DNA of 64,000 nucleotides, taken from Leptolyngbya sp. SIO1E4 (GTDB lineage Bacteria; Cyanobacteriota; Cyanobacteriia; Phormidesmidales; Phormidesmidaceae). The DNA is taken from NCBI GenBank assembly GCA_010672825.2, contig JAAHFU020000004.1, forward strand, positions 620,001 through 684,000, written 5' to 3'. Positions within the stretch are counted from its first letter, which is position 1. Each line of letters starts with the position of its first letter. This document shows positions 26,831-35,600 of this stretch, piece after piece. The position numbers and the translations under genes were made by a program. The notes under the pieces are model-generated. The model saw only the letters and a program-made list of their open reading frames with translations, was not told the origin of the DNA and did not search any database.

Positions 26831-27232
26831 TTAAAGTGCATCAATACTTTCTATAGACACTAGATATTTTCTTGCCATAGAAGCACCTATAGATGGCGAT
26901 AGTTCTGGAGTGAAAATATCTTCAGCGTTTATTTCTAAAATTTGCATATGTGGTTCTGATTCAATTATTGGCGCAAAATCATCGCAGCGATAATAAAACA
27001 CTTTTCCATCTTTTGCTATAGATCGTAAATATTTTAAGACTTCATTGAACATTGCTACTTCGTCAGAATAACCGAAAAAATAGTCTAAAGTACAGAAAAC
27101 TTTATTAGGAATTTCAGGATAAGTATATACATACGATTTATAGCCCAATCTCTTCCACTTTTTTGAAACTTCTGATTGTATCTTTTCCTTATCCACAGAC
27201 GACTCAAATTCTAAAGTTGCATTATCAGACAT
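26831..27232 (-). CDS. Rhs-associated immunity-like protein, paralogue of 16608-17009
   Basis: 133 residues, acidic, soluble. It shares CTLDYFF, EVLKYLRSIAKDGKVFYYRC, DFAPI, LEINAEDIF and PSIGAS...KYL with the gene at 16608. A strong ribosome binding site (AAGGAGGATATTGT before ATG) supports expression. The two copies bracket the module array. An immunity role is inferred from context. Confidence 0.7.
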   Translation of the reverse strand: MSDNATLEFESSVDKEKIQSEVSKKWKRLGYKSYVYTYPEIPNKVFCTLDYFFGYSDEVAMFNEVLKYLRSIAKDGKVFYYRCDDFAPIIESEPHMQILEINAEDIFTPELSPSIGASMARKYLVSIESIDAL

Positions 27233-27314
27233 ACAATATCCTCCTTGATCAATTACAGCAAGCCGTAGTAGGTTCCGGTGGTCTAGAGTGGATGAAATCT
27301 CTGGAGTGACGCCG

Positions 27315-28058
27315 ATGCCAGCCCCCTACAGTCTTGACCTACGCCAGAAAGCGATCGCCGCTTTGGAAGCAGGTCATTCGCAAGCCGCCGTGATTCGTTT
27401 GATGGGCATTGGTCGTATCACCCTGACCGATTAGCACAATCAATATCGTGCTACGGACGAGGTCGCCGCGAAACAAGGTTACCAACAAGATCACAGCCAT
27501 AAGACTACGGATTGGGCTAAGTTTCGAGCCTTTGCAGCCACTCATGGAGACAAGACCAAGCAGAGATGGTGCAGTTATGGCCCGAAGCAATCAGTGAAGA
27601 TACCATTGGGCGTACCCTCAAACGCATTGGCTTTACTCGAAAAAAAGAGCGACACCTACCAAGAACGTGACCCTGAAAAACGCCAAGAATACTCAACCGA
27701 GTTGGCCCAATTCGACGCCCATCCGCGGGTGTACCTCGATGAAGCGGGTGTCAACGATACGGAAGACTATGGCTATGGTTGGTGCCTCAAAGGCGAGCGC
27801 TTCACCGCCGAACGCCGCGGCAACCGCACTGAGCGAGTGAGTTTTATGGCCGCCTGGCATCAACATCAACTTATTGCTCCACTCACTTATGAGGGCTACT
27901 GCAATCGTCTGGTCTTCGAAACGGGGTTAGAAGAGAAGCTCTTGCCTGCCCTGCCATACGGCAGTGTCATCATCTGTGACAATGCCTCGTTTTACAAAGG
28001 CGGGCGCATTGAAGAGTTGATTCAACAGGCGGGCCTTAGTGATGCAGAAAAGTCCTGA
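27315..28058 (+). mobile_element. Decayed IS630-family transposase
   Basis: It begins MPAPYSLDLRQKAIAALEAG, a helix-turn-helix region typical of IS630. A TAG stops it at 27432. Two compensating frameshifts between about 27548 and 27655 displace the segment EMVQLWPEAISEDTIGRTLK. It then returns to frame with YQERDPEKRQ, YLDEAGVND (first catalytic Asp) and SVIICDNASFYKGG (second). The final catalytic Glu region is missing, as the frame ends at 28058. It cannot be functional. Confidence 0.85.
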
Positions 28059-28153
28059 AAGTCTTGTTGCTAGGGGCTTCTCAAGATAAGACAGGAATCG
28101 CGAATCGAGGTGTTGCATGAGAAGCTAAAGTTCCCCAACTCATCGCATCTCCA

Positions 28154-29065
28154 ATGGCAATACCTTCCCTTCATCGTCAACTGCTCAGCCAATTGCGTCA
28201 ATGGGTCACCCCCAAGGACCATCGCCATCTGCAAGGCTTTGCCGAAATCGTGGCAGCGATTTTGTTGTCTCAGAGTGCCACATTCGGTCAGTGGGTGCCT
28301 TATCTGGGCCATCGCAAGTGTCAAGTCCGGTCTCATTTGGAACGCCTCAGCTACTTTGTTCAAAACGACCACATTACCGCAGAGCGCTTCTATGTACCGC
28401 TGCTCCGTCAAGCCTTAGAGTCGTTTCGAGAGACGGCTGTGACGCTCACCCTTGATACCAGCATGTTATGGAATCAATTTTGTCTGATTGAAGTCTGCCT
28501 GGTCTGGGGGGACGCTCATTCACCTTGGCGCAGTCGGTTGTGGCCCATGGGAGTGCCACGGTTGGTTTCGAGACGTATCATCCGGTGCTGGCTGGCGACT
28601 GCTCACTCGCCGCTGACCGGAGAACCGTGGGCCGTGCTCTCGAGTCAGCCACCTTCACTTCAGACCTTTGCCCTTTATGGCCAGCGCTTCGGGGGCATTG
28701 AACCCCACTTTAAGGATTACAAGTCCGGCGCCTTCAATGTCCTGGAGTCTGGCCTGCGGAATGCTCCAGCCCTCACTTGTTTGTTCATGCTGCTCGACAG
28801 CGCTATCCTCATTGCACAGATAATTGGACTGCTGGTGGTACAGGCAAAACAGCGCTCACAGCTGGATTGGCATAGTCAACGAGGCTTAAGTTTTCTGCAA
28901 CTTAGCCTCCGTGACCTAGCTCGTCGTTGCTATGAGCAGGTGGCCCTTCCACTCCTTCGAGGCCTCCCGGCTAAAAGTCCACCGGCGGCTTGCGCATCTC
29001 GGCGTAAACAGGCACAACTCAACTGCCGCTTCGAGTTTGCCAAAGTCCTTACATTTTCAACATGA
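28154..29065 (+). mobile_element. Decayed IS4-like transposase
   Basis: A 303-codon frame starting MAIPSLHRQLLSQLRQWVTP. It has TLDTSMLW (probable first Asp) and a Y..R....E......K-like signature in YGQRFGGIEPHFKDYK, typical of IS4-group enzymes. Between about 28515 and 28620 the true frame is +1 (RSFTLAQSVVAHGSATVGFE), and the stretch before TGEPWAVLSSQ appears deleted, losing the second catalytic Asp region. It directly follows the truncated IS630 remnant. The terminal repeats were not defined. Confidence 0.75.
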
Positions 29066-29234
29066 GACGATTGATATTTTGCCCAATAGTTTTCTGCACC
29101 ACTAAGCGCCTGAACTTTAGATGATGTCACCGAGATATATCAAAAGGCAATCAGATTGTTTTTTCGAAAATTTGAGGCCGCGCTATTGTCAAAGAATAAT
29201 CTGTTTTGATCAAGCGCAAAGCACTATAACCGTC
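29066..29234. other. Intergenic stretch between IS remnant and CHAT-NACHT gene
   Basis: No frame recognised. It probably holds the right end of the IS4-like remnant and the 3-prime region of the CHAT-NACHT gene. Confidence 0.35.
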
Positions 29235-32042
29235 TCAATATCTTGAAGAGTTTATCGAATCAAAATGCTCTAGCAACATGCGATGGAAAAAGACATACCC
29301 ACCGCCCACTTTTTTCATTAAAAGACGCTCTGAAGCAAAGTCAAGAAATTTCGCATAGTTCCAGGGAATGCGCCCTTTCTTATGAAGCATCCGGCGTAAG
29401 GTGAAGTGTTTAATACAGGCTGCACCACCATATTTTAGACTCAAAATTAATCCATAAAGCAGCCAAAAAACCGATATACTACTTAGACTTAGATCACTCC
29501 TCTGAAAAACAGCTAACCCAAACATTAGGGAACTAAAAATCAGCCCACTAGACAACCCGATCACCAGGCAGTTTCTCCAAGATCTACGAATACCCTGATT
29601 GGGGATGACTCGCTGGTCGATTTCAGCACTCCCCAATCCGCTAGTCAGTCCAAAAATCAGGCCAAACAGTAGTGCTAGAATCAGCCCAAACTGTGACCCC
29701 AAAAGCAACCCCGCAATCAACCCTACAAGCAGCCCCACAAGCAGCTTAGCAAGCGTCCCCCCACCCAGATCAACAATTAGCCTCGTAAACCAATCATTGA
29801 GCTCACCCACCAGCCCCTCACCCAACCCCAGAATTAGCCCATAAATCAGCCCATAAAGAAGTCCAATAAGCAACCCATAACCGCAGCCACTCAAGAATTC
29901 GCGCTTCAATCTCAACTGAGCTCTTCGCCATGACCAATGGATCTTCTCTAGAGGCCGTATTTCTTTTGTAAAGCTCAATATTAGCCCCAAAATCAGCCCA
30001 ATAATCAGCACATTAAGCAGCTCATAAATCAGCTCATAAATCAGCACTCTAGTACCCGATATACCTAGCTGCTCAGCAAAAGAAATACTCTCTTCTCGAA
30101 CACCTAATAGCCCATAAATCAGCCCATAAATCAGCCCATAAATCAGCCCAAGCCCCACGAATCCAATGACAAAGTTTCTAATCTGGTAGGCTCTTTCCTC
30201 ACTGCGATTCTGTAGCCAGGTGGGTTGCAGCCTCTCGATCAAAAAGATAGTCTGTCTTTCGTGAACCATCCGGCTTGCCAACCAGCTGAGCCAACGCCAA
30301 ACATCATCTTTGGCATATGTTTCGGAGGTTGGGCCTCGTTCTAGTCGACGGTTGATGTAGGTATCCAATACCTGTTGCAGACGATCTGATGCTGAGTGCA
30401 ATTGGGGCCGCAAGTCTTTGACGGACCATCCCTGATAGGCCACACTCATCAGGTTCAAAACCAGTGGGGTTTGAGCAAATTGCTCGAGTTCCTGATCGTT
30501 TTTGAGGAGTGTTTTCAAGCCTGTCAACGAGCCACCCACGCTCTCTAAAAACTGATAGATTTGCTCTGAGGAGAAGGGCTGCAGACACAGGGCACTGCTG
30601 ATCTGTAAGCGTTCGGTCAGCGCCTCATAATCTTTGACGCGGCTACAAACCGCTACCTCAGTCCGGGGAAACAGGCTGATAAATTCGTTCAAGGCACAAA
30701 CACATGCATTGCGATAGGCTGGGTCGACTTCGTCTAATCCATCTAGTAAGAGAATGAGCTGCTGCTGGGTAAGCCAGGGCTTGCTCAGTAACTCAGGTAC
30801 CTGATATTTCTCGCGCAGCTCATCCATTAACCAATCGACGATCGCCTTTCGTTCTTTTGCCCAAGACGAGAGATTAAACACGACAGGTATAGGCAACGTC
30901 ATAGTGTGTTCGCTGCGTTCAATCAGGCGCTGCGCTAGTTGCAGCAGCGCAATGGTTTTTCCAGCTCCAGGTTCACCGAGGATCAAAAGCGTCCGACCCT
31001 GCCCCATTTCTTCATAGATTTGCGTTGGGCGGAGCTGTTCATAGGATTCATCTAGCTCCACTGACAATGCTTCAATCCCTTCAGATAAATCGGCGATCGC
31101 ATCGGGACGCGCTTCGAGCCCCAGACGAACAGTCTTAAACCCCTGAAGAGACGGCTTGAGAAATCCCTCAATCCAGAATTCTTTGACCTTACGGACTAAA
31201 ATCTTGCGCTGTTCATACTCGGATTTTGCTGGCGAAGCTGCATTCTGTGCTGAATACTGTCCGAAGTTGTCGAAAGCTTCTCTGGCCTGGTCTTTGTATT
31301 CCTTGCGATCAATTTCTTGCTGAACGACTTCCACAAAGTCGGGTGGAAGATTTGACCTTGCTGGTGACACCCCCGCCTGAACGGGGCTAGCTGCGTCCAA
31401 CTCAGCGTGTGAACGTACCGGCTTTTTCCGCAACACGGGCTTCAGGTGTTCTGGCAGTTCAGGTTGAGCCGGTTGTGAGACTTCACCGATGTATTCCAGC
31501 TTGCGATACGGCTCAGAGTGGGCCGTTTGGGAATTTGTTTCACTCCAAATTTGAATCGCAATACACCCCAGTTCATAGGCTTGCTCGATCGATTTGCCCG
31601 CCGCTACCCCTTGATAAAAGCCGGTGGCAAAGAAATAGGCGGCTTTATCTAGAATGGGCTGCCGCATCCCAATGACATAGTTAATATGCTCAACGATCGC
31701 CTCTGCCTGGCGATCGCTTTCGCAGGCATTGAGGACAACACAGTGAATCTCATCGGCAAAGGTCTTGAAGAGTCGAGCCAATATATCTGTGCTGACGTAC
31801 CGCTCTTGGCCATCCTCATTTTGAAACATCAATCCCCGGGCGGCTGATCCATGGCCACAAAAGTGAACAAGCTGTGGTGTATGCTCGATCAACAGTCCTG
31901 GCAGTTCTTGGGGACGTGCACCCAAGCGCGGCACGATTTCGAAGGTATCTAAGCGCTGTATGGCTGTGATTAAATCTGAAACTTCTCGCTCAAGGTCAAG
32001 ATCGCGTCTGGGATTAGAGGAAAGAATCAGGAGTTTTGACAT
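29235..32042 (-). CDS. CHAT-NACHT membrane protein (STAND-type NTPase)
   Basis: 935 residues. Residues about 1-190 form a CHAT-type domain with VHFCGHG (His near 62) and CVVLNACES (Cys near 102). Residues about 345-500 are a NACHT NTPase: Walker A GEPGAGKT near 352, Walker B LILLLDGLDEV near 430. From about 620 the protein is highly hydrophobic, with tandem GLIYGLIYGLIYGL and GLILGL segments forming many membrane helices, and it ends in a short soluble piece. STAND NTPases with caspase-like effectors act as sensors in bacterial defence or cell death. Here the sensor part would be membrane-embedded. The neighbouring caspase-family gene is on the same strand. Confidence 0.85.
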   Translation of the reverse strand: MSKLLILSSNPRRDLDLEREVSDLITAIQRLDTFEIVPRLGARPQELPGLLIEHTPQLVHFCGHGSAARGLMFQNEDGQERYVSTDILARLFKTFADEIHCVVLNACESDRQAEAIVEHINYVIGMRQPILDKAAYFFATGFYQGVAAGKSIEQAYELGCIAIQIWSETNSQTAHSEPYRKLEYIGEVSQPAQPELPEHLKPVLRKKPVRSHAELDAASPVQAGVSPARSNLPPDFVEVVQQEIDRKEYKDQAREAFDNFGQYSAQNAASPAKSEYEQRKILVRKVKEFWIEGFLKPSLQGFKTVRLGLEARPDAIADLSEGIEALSVELDESYEQLRPTQIYEEMGQGRTLLILGEPGAGKTIALLQLAQRLIERSEHTMTLPIPVVFNLSSWAKERKAIVDWLMDELREKYQVPELLSKPWLTQQQLILLLDGLDEVDPAYRNACVCALNEFISLFPRTEVAVCSRVKDYEALTERLQISSALCLQPFSSEQIYQFLESVGGSLTGLKTLLKNDQELEQFAQTPLVLNLMSVAYQGWSVKDLRPQLHSASDRLQQVLDTYINRRLERGPTSETYAKDDVWRWLSWLASRMVHERQTIFLIERLQPTWLQNRSEERAYQIRNFVIGFVGLGLIYGLIYGLIYGLLGVREESISFAEQLGISGTRVLIYELIYELLNVLIIGLILGLILSFTKEIRPLEKIHWSWRRAQLRLKREFLSGCGYGLLIGLLYGLIYGLILGLGEGLVGELNDWFTRLIVDLGGGTLAKLLVGLLVGLIAGLLLGSQFGLILALLFGLIFGLTSGLGSAEIDQRVIPNQGIRRSWRNCLVIGLSSGLIFSSLMFGLAVFQRSDLSLSSISVFWLLYGLILSLKYGGAACIKHFTLRRMLHKKGRIPWNYAKFLDFASERLLMKKVGGGYVFFHRMLLEHFDSINSSRY
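30109..30156. repeat. 12-bp tandem repeat encoding membrane repeat
   Basis: The unit GCCCATAAATCA is repeated four times without interruption, and variants of it recur at 29840-29880 and 30000-30050. On the minus strand it encodes the GLIY tetrapeptide of the membrane region. Confidence 0.85.
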
Positions 32043-32315
32043 TTTTTTGACCTTGCTGATATTGATTTAAATCCAATGATCTGAACTCAATACAGCATTT
32101 CCTTTCTAGGTGAGGTACGGCTTATAGCCTTGTTCAGTTGAGTCCAGTACATCTGGGTCAGGACAGGGTCTAGGGTTTGGGGTCTAGGGTGTGCTTGATT
32201 AGCCTGCATACCGCGATATGTCCTGAGATCAAGGGTTCTAAGTAGATCTGTGTACCTCACTGGATTCAGAAACGCTGTAGATGGGGTGAAAGAGCGGTTA
32301 AAAACGTCAGCTTCG
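32043..32315. other. Intergenic region holding a 96-bp element
   Basis: It separates the caspase-family gene from the CHAT-NACHT gene. Besides the dispersed element at 32123-32218 it must carry any promoter of the CHAT-NACHT gene. No other signal was recognised. Confidence 0.4.
32123..32218 (-). repeat. 96-bp dispersed element, copy 2
   Basis: Same element as 15167-15262, in reverse orientation, with only a few differences. It begins TATAGCCTTGTTCAGTTGAG and ends GCCTGCATACCGCGATA. Confidence 0.92.
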
Positions 32316-34472
32316 TTATTTCAGGATGGTCAAATTAAGCTGCTTCGTGACCCAATCTTGTTTTGGGTCAGGGAGGATCGTTAGCGCACGGGTCACACTG
32401 GGCTGTTGGTCTAAATCTGCACCAATCAACTTCAACAAATCGTTCAGTGGGTTAACCCCTTCGGGGTCTCCCAGACTGCGGGTAACGTCCCCTCGCATCA
32501 GTTCCTCAAATTCCGCTTCCAGATCGGCGCTGCTGATTTCGGAAGGGTCATCTAGAGGCGGCAGTGTCAACCAGCGGAAGTCTGCTAATCCGTTCTGAAT
32601 GGCAAATACTTTCAGGGTTTCCGTTGTCTGCTGATAAGCCTCGTCATCTGGAACCCTGACCCTTAAGGGCGTGTCTTGCTCGGCGCCTGCTTCCAGGTTA
32701 AAAAAGGGCGACGCGAGCCCTCCCAGCGGTATCTGTGAAATAGCCCAGGTAGGTTCAATATCCAGAGCCGCCACTTTCAGGGGGTGAGCGCTTTGATTCG
32801 TCAAACGGAGGATAACCTTGTCACCCGCTTGAATCACTAGATTCTCCGGATCGTCAAATGGCTTTCCATCTGCATCCAAAAGCTGCACATCAATCGCCTG
32901 AGCTAGTTTTGAGGTGGCATTATCCAGGCTTTGAACGGCTTGATATTTGGCGAGATGCACGAGGCGATCGACCACTCGTTGGGGGGCTGTTGACTCATCA
33001 ATGGAGAGTAAAGGTCTCAGAGTTTTGATTGGAGACCCGGCATTAATTTCATAGTGGCCCTCGCGATCCACCGCGACCTGATAGTGGGCCGCTTCATCCC
33101 CTTGCACTTCGACCACCCAATGATTGTGTGCCAGCGATCGCCGGACGGCCTCTAACGCCTGCGTTTGCTGATTCACCCAGCCAGACGGCAATTCATTTTC
33201 TTGCTCACCCTCACGCTTTTTATCAAAGAAGCGAACCCGTTGAATCAACTCAACAGGCGCTGATGTCATCACGGCCGGGGCGCCAGATTCCAGCTTGCCA
33301 TTGAGGGTGATGCCCCCGGCTTCCGGCTCTAGAACCCTGGCCGTAGAGTCAGCCCCCTCCACCTCTGTGAGTTCAACGATCGCAACCGGGTCTTCCTTAT
33401 CGGTAAAGTCAGTCGTATGCAAAGGATAAATCGAGAAGCGTGTCCCCTTGCTTAAGCCTTGCACCTGTCCAGCATTCAGGGTGACCTGGGTATCTGAAAT
33501 CACGTTAATCACAGATACCGTGTAGGGCGTTGACGCGCGATCTCGCCCCAACACCCGGCGATCGCTCTCCCCTAAAATCATCGGCATTTGCTGCGGAAAT
33601 TTGCTTTGAACTTTGGCATTGACGCGATCGTGCAGCAGCTTATACGTCAGGGGTTGTCTGCTATTTGCCGCGCTGGTGAGCGTATCAATCATCCAGTAGG
33701 TGAGGGCGCCGTAACGTTCGGTGCCACCATTGGCCGCATATTCATAGGCATATTCGTTGGGACGGCAGGCCGCCAGCAAAACATACTGCCTGGCTTGGGG
33801 TAAGCCTGCCACACCAATGGCGCGATCGCGGCTCAGGTCTCGCCAGTTGCGTTCTAATTCGGCGCTATCGGCGACTAAACTTTCGGGCGATCGCGCCCGG
33901 GTATCGATTGCGGTGCCTCCCCGAATTTCGGCATCCCCTCGGGTGCTCCCCCCTGAATGGCAGCTATCCAAAACAACGGTGACAATCAGCCCTTTGTCGG
34001 TCATCCGCTTGAGCAGGGTTGCCATCTCTACATCGCGGAGATAGCGACCGTCAGCCATATCCCCGATATCCATCGGCACAATGCCCTCATCTGTCTGGTC
34101 AATGCGGCCTTGCTTTAAGTTGGGATAGACCGTTTTGGCACGGCCTCCATGGCCAGAGTAGTGAATATAAATTTGCTCACCCGCTTGAGCCATTTGGGTG
34201 ATTGTGTCAAACGCTTTGACAATGTTTTTGTACGTTGGCGCTTTGGCGTCAGTCGGTTGGGTAGCTGAGCGTGTCACATCCTCTGGATGGGGAGATAGCA
34301 GCCTGTAGATTTGCGCTGGTGGCACATTGATGGTGTTTCTTAAAAAGGTATCTACGAGGGTAATATCTCGGACGGCTCCGTTTAGATTGCTATAGAGACG
34401 GTTGGGTTTGTAGTAATCAATACCAATGAGTAACGCATAAAGCGTAGGGGTAGGCGGTTTAGATGGGGACAC
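32316..34472 (-). CDS. Caspase-family (C14, metacaspase-like) protein
   Basis: 718 residues. The N-terminal caspase fold has YALLIGIDYY, the catalytic His in IYIHYSGHGGR (about residue 105) and Cys in VVLDSCHSGGS (about 170), both present. The middle and C-terminal parts contain beta-rich segments, including a DUF4384-like region (QAGDKVILRLTNQSAHPLKV, about 565-640). The GTG start (VSPSKPPTP) is preferred because AGAGGT lies just upstream; a TTG five codons earlier is also open. Such proteins are Arg/Lys-specific proteases, abundant in filamentous cyanobacteria and linked to stress or cell death. It is near the CHAT-NACHT gene. Confidence 0.92.
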   Translation of the reverse strand: MSPSKPPTPTLYALLIGIDYYKPNRLYSNLNGAVRDITLVDTFLRNTINVPPAQIYRLLSPHPEDVTRSATQPTDAKAPTYKNIVKAFDTITQMAQAGEQIYIHYSGHGGRAKTVYPNLKQGRIDQTDEGIVPMDIGDMADGRYLRDVEMATLLKRMTDKGLIVTVVLDSCHSGGSTRGDAEIRGGTAIDTRARSPESLVADSAELERNWRDLSRDRAIGVAGLPQARQYVLLAACRPNEYAYEYAANGGTERYGALTYWMIDTLTSAANSRQPLTYKLLHDRVNAKVQSKFPQQMPMILGESDRRVLGRDRASTPYTVSVINVISDTQVTLNAGQVQGLSKGTRFSIYPLHTTDFTDKEDPVAIVELTEVEGADSTARVLEPEAGGITLNGKLESGAPAVMTSAPVELIQRVRFFDKKREGEQENELPSGWVNQQTQALEAVRRSLAHNHWVVEVQGDEAAHYQVAVDREGHYEINAGSPIKTLRPLLSIDESTAPQRVVDRLVHLAKYQAVQSLDNATSKLAQAIDVQLLDADGKPFDDPENLVIQAGDKVILRLTNQSAHPLKVAALDIEPTWAISQIPLGGLASPFFNLEAGAEQDTPLRVRVPDDEAYQQTTETLKVFAIQNGLADFRWLTLPPLDDPSEISSADLEAEFEELMRGDVTRSLGDPEGVNPLNDLLKLIGADLDQQPSVTRALTILPDPKQDWVTKQLNLTILK

Positions 34473-34487
34473 GATGGAACCTCTCAA

Positions 34488-34817
34488 AGCAAAGAACCGT
34501 TGAATTTGGCGGCTTGGAACCCGTTTAGGCGTTATCCGTTAATCCTTGAGATTGCATGGACGGCTGCACCTGATGAATCCGCCCTTGGGGCTGGTCAAGT
34601 ATCTGGGTGTAATACCAGTTCTCCAAATCAGCGCTACACATCGCCACCCCACCGCCTGCGGCACCTCACTTTCTAAAATATGAAAGCGCTATTACAAATA
34701 CATCTGACGATTGTCATTTCGAGACCATGACAGGTGTCATGACAGGGCAGATGATTTCTCTGGCATCCCTGGCCATCCGTTCCTGCTGCACCTGCATCGT
34801 TGGCCTTCTCTAGGATG
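34488..34817. other. Intergenic region upstream of the caspase gene
   Basis: No gene seen. It contains a 55-bp repeat at 34615-34669 and ends at a 96-bp dispersed element. It must contain the promoter of the caspase-family gene. Confidence 0.4.
34615..34669. repeat. Short dispersed repeat, copy 1
   Basis: It shares TTCTCCAAA and CACCGCCTGCGGCACCTC with 42881-42934, about 85 percent alike over 54 bases. The GCCTGCGGC core is palindromic. Confidence 0.65.
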
Positions 34818-34913
34818 TATAGCCTTGTTCAGTTGAGTCCAGTACATTTAGGTCAAGACAGGGTCTAGGGTTTGGGGTCTAGGGTGTGCTTGATTAGCCT
34901 GCATACCGCTATA
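34818..34913 (-). repeat. 96-bp dispersed element, copy 3
   Basis: Reverse orientation, with ends TATAGCCTTGTTCAG and CTGCATACCGCTATA. It is nearly identical to copies at 32123 and 42609. Confidence 0.92.
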
Positions 34914-35322
34914 CGATGTCTGGTTCGTAGGCGATGCCTGAGGATAGGGTCTAACGGGAGATGTTGAGCTGATGGTTTAGATAGCGATCAATTCCGAAAG
35001 CATTGGATGGCTTCAAACCTTTCGGCAATGGCGGCGCATTTAGCTAGCTTGGTTAAGTCTAAGTTGGGGAGCCACTGGCTGTGCGCTAGTTGTTGATCTA
35101 ATGAGCGATGATGATTGGCCGCCGCGATCGCGTGTTCTCTAAAAACCGCGATCGCCCGGTTCCCGCTCAGAGCTTGTGCGATCGCGCTTAATCCATAAAT
35201 TTGTGTACGGTACGGGTTGTTAATCTTTGCAGTGTTTTGGATGTAATGCCTGGGGTGGGGCGATCGCGGGGTCGGCAACTCATGCGATCGGGCATGTCTA
35301 TGGGGGCGGATATCAAGCTAAT
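34914..35322. other. Region with several HIP1 sites, no confident gene
   Basis: A 96-codon minus frame (34988-35278) exists, but its residues come largely from repeated GCGATCGC octamers (about five in 200 bases) and it lacks a ribosome binding site. It may be a decayed gene end. Nothing else was recognised. Confidence 0.35.
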
Positions 35323-35422
35323 AAAAAATGAGGGAGTGTTCAGAAAACCGTGCCTGATCGGGCTAAAAGCCCTGATTTCTCATTCTCAAAACAGCGGTTT
35401 ACACAAAAATCAGATCACTCCC
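35323..35422 (-). terminator. Probable end of the eCIS minus-strand operon
   Basis: On the minus strand GGGAGTG (35416-35422) pairs with CACTCCC (35332-35338), with further imperfect pairing inside and an inner GGGC/GCCC hairpin. It is followed by TCATTTTTTATT. This looks like a Rho-independent terminator after the last small ORF. Confidence 0.55.
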
Positions 35423-35451
35423 GGGTTATTGGTTGTGAACTTGGAGTGCTT

Positions 35452-35580
35452 TTACTCGCTTTTGTTGGTCGCTTCTTGCTTCCCCGTCCTATCGAACAGA
35501 GTTTTCTCTGCCAGAATATCTTTTTCATTTGCGTCGCTAACTGTGCGGCTCTCCCGGGGTCGGCTCTCAGTAATTTCCAT
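35452..35580 (-). CDS. 42-aa charged protein after the cargo gene
   Basis: ATG at 35580 is preceded by AAAAGGAGCG, a strong ribosome binding site, 20 bp after the stop of the large cargo-like gene. The product is 42 residues, charged, Glu/Lys/Arg/Thr-rich (MEITESRPRESRTVSDANEK start). No family was recognised. Position and spacing suggest an immunity, chaperone or loading partner of the cargo protein. Confidence 0.55.
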   Translation of the reverse strand: MEITESRPRESRTVSDANEKDILAEKTLFDRTGKQEATNKSE

Positions 35581-35600
35581 CGCTCCTTTTCCTCTCCCCC

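Noticed and set aside
26533-26844. 103-codon minus-strand frame
   Set aside because: No ribosome binding site, odd composition, and it overlaps the real 3-prime end of the immunity-like gene.
34988-35278. 96-codon minus-strand frame rich in Ala/Ile
   Set aside because: Much of it is made by repeated GCGATCGC octamers. No start signal, so left as non-coding.
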